NCBI GenBank assembly: GCA_027484495.1
Contig: JAIXSW010000588.1
Coordinates: 1 to 5,943, forward strand
From: Gammaproteobacteria bacterium
GTDB taxonomy: Bacteria; Pseudomonadota; Gammaproteobacteria; Enterobacterales; Alteromonadaceae
Direction of reading: 5' to 3'
Length of the DNA: 5,943 bases
Part shown: positions 5,173 through 5,943 of the stretch, one piece after another
Layout of the letters: each line of letters begins with the position of its first letter
Position numbering within the stretch: position 1 is the first letter of the stretch
Translations under genes and position numbers: made by a program
The notes under the pieces: generated by a model
Told to the model about the DNA's origin: nothing
What the model saw: only the letters and a program-made list of their open reading frames with translations
Databases searched by the model: none

Positions 5173-5436
5173 ATGGACCAACTCGAGCTGTTTGACTTAC
5201 CCAACCCCTGTATCGGGGTGTGCCAGAGCAATAACCGCGGTTATTGCATGGGGTGTCTGCGCTCGCGTGATGAACGCTTTAACTGGCATCAGAAACCGGC
5301 GGCCGAACGCGCCCGCATCCTGAAACTACTGGAGCAACGCCGCGCCCGCCGCGATGCCGCCCGTCTGGCCGGTAAACCTGACGCCAGCCTCGAAGCCGAT
5401 CAACCGCCGTCGACACCGGATTTGTTTGGTTTCTGA
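5173..5436 (+). CDS. DUF1289-family small Cys-rich protein (YdhL-like), 87 aa
   Basis: The function of the family is not established. The N-terminal half shows the family signature: NPCIGVC (Cys13, Cys17), then YCMGC (Cys25, Cys28), then LRSRDERFNWH (29-39). Four cysteines in C-x3-C and C-x2-C pairs suggest a metal or Fe-S site, as inference. A basic, probably helical segment follows (about 44-66, rich in Arg and Ala), then an acidic, Pro-rich tail ending DLFGF. E. coli YdhL, from memory, has the same layout and about 79 residues. Residues 3-7, QLELF, resemble a beta-clamp-binding pentapeptide. The start is the ATG at 5173 because the conserved part begins there, though AGGTG lies only two bases upstream, a short spacing. 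A TTG at 5068 in frame would add 35 unconserved residues. It is divergent from ilvL and convergent with the histidine kinase gene. Confidence 0.85.
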   Translation: MDQLELFDLPNPCIGVCQSNNRGYCMGCLRSRDERFNWHQKPAAERARILKLLEQRRARRDAARLAGKPDASLEADQPPSTPDLFGF

Positions 5437-5458
5437 GCCGAATATTCATCGGCGGCTG

Positions 5459-5943
5459 TTAGGGATTGACCAGCAAAGCAAACCTCAATTCAAAGGTGGT
5501 GCCGAGGCCTTCCTGACTGCTGAAACTAATCTGCCCGCCCATATATTCCACCAGTTTTTTGCTGATCGACAACCCAAGACCGGTGCCGGGATGGCTTTGA
5601 TCAGCTTGCTGCTCCAGCTGAACGAATGGCTCAAAAATTTTACTCTGTTGCGCGGCCGGAATGCCATGGCCCTGGTCCTGCACGCCGATGATCAGCTGAT
5701 GGTCCTCGCAGCGCGCCCACATCATCACAACGCTGTGCTGCGGCGAAAACTTCACCGCGTTCGACAGCAGATTGGCGATCACTTGTTGCAGCCGATCCGG
5801 ATCCAGATTCACCACCGCATGCGGCGCCTGATCGTTAAACAGGATCTTGGAGCCAAACTCCTGGGCATACCCTTGCAGATTCTGCGCACAGGCGCGCAGC
5901 AGCTGACTGGCATCGACCGGGATCGCCGTCACTTCCAGCTTGC
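5459..5943 (-). CDS. Sensor histidine kinase, C-terminal 160 residues (HATPase_c domain); 5' end outside window
   Basis: This is the ATP-binding catalytic domain of a two-component sensor kinase, which phosphorylates a His in its own dimerisation domain and then a response regulator. The visible part contains all boxes in order: N box RLQQVIANLLSNAVKFSP, G1 box GVQDQGHGIP, F box FEPFVQ, and G2 box GTGLGLSISKKLVEYMGG. The protein ends about 20 residues after the G2 box, shortly after GTTFELRF, so no receiver or Hpt domain follows. The sensor, HAMP or PAS and HisKA parts lie beyond the right edge, so the signal and partner cannot be stated. The frame is open to the window end; a GTG at 5930-5932 is internal, not a start. 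The G2-box style (GTGLGLSISKKLVEYMGG) is common in hybrid or PAS-type kinases, but the absence of a receiver argues against a classical hybrid. Confidence 0.95.
   Translation of the reverse strand, partial: KLEVTAIPVDASQLLRACAQNLQGYAQEFGSKILFNDQAPHAVVNLDPDRLQQVIANLLSNAVKFSPQHSVVMMWARCEDHQLIIGVQDQGHGIPAAQQSKIFEPFVQLEQQADQSHPGTGLGLSISKKLVEYMGGQISFSSQEGLGTTFELRFALLVNP

Noticed and set aside
5437..5453. GCCGA/TCGGC hairpin between the convergent genes as a bidirectional terminator
   Set aside because: The stem is only 5 bp and no T tract follows on either strand.
1..5943. CRISPR array, tRNA/rRNA genes, insertion sequence, phage or defence genes
   Set aside because: No spaced direct repeats, tRNA-like folds, transposase or phage protein frames are visible; the coding content is ordinary biosynthetic and signalling genes.

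Overview
The window is a chromosomal segment from a gammaproteobacterium. It is dominated by a branched-chain amino acid operon read on the minus strand: leader peptide ilvL, attenuator, ilvG, ilvM, a 343-bp gap, ilvD, then ilvA, which runs off the left edge. The proteins resemble the enterobacterial IlvG/IlvM/IlvD/IlvA set closely in length and motifs. However, ilvE, which enterobacteria and vibrios carry between ilvM and ilvD, is absent. An ilvGMDA order, a fairly GC-rich sequence and a MITE-like palindrome in the gap fit an Alteromonadales-type genome (Shewanella, Rheinheimera or Alishewanella relatives). That placement is inference; no rRNA or taxonomic marker is present.

Layout from right to left along the operon: a good sigma-70 promoter (4922-4949) and a 31-codon leader ORF (4801-4896) with a dense Ile/Val/Leu run. 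Next come an extended antiterminator (4773-4832) and the terminator hairpin it competes with (4750-4785). Then follow ilvG (2985-4652, acetohydroxyacid synthase II catalytic subunit) and ilvM (2707-2982, its ACT regulatory subunit), two bases apart. A gene-free gap (2364-2706) holds a 109-bp inverted-repeat element plus three more hairpins. Then come ilvD (513-2363, dihydroxyacid dehydratase) and ilvA (1-449, 5' part of threonine deaminase). IlvA makes 2-ketobutyrate, IlvGM condenses pyruvate or 2-ketobutyrate into acetohydroxy acids, and IlvD carries out the dehydration step. The reductoisomerase (IlvC) and transaminase (IlvE) steps must be encoded elsewhere.

To the right of the ilv promoter, on the plus strand, lies a small DUF1289-family gene (5173-5436) with a Cys-rich N-terminal motif. 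The intergenic region between them (4897-5172) holds the ilv promoter, a 30-bp dyad and a weak candidate promoter for the DUF1289 gene. It converges, with a 22-bp gap, on the 3' end of a sensor histidine kinase gene (5459-5943, minus), of which only the ATPase domain is visible.

No phage, CRISPR, toxin, defence or otherwise novel protein system is visible. The most interesting signals are non-coding: the intact ilv attenuator with its unlisted leader gene, the MITE-like element in the position where ilvE would sit, and a terminator-like structure pointing antisense to the operon.
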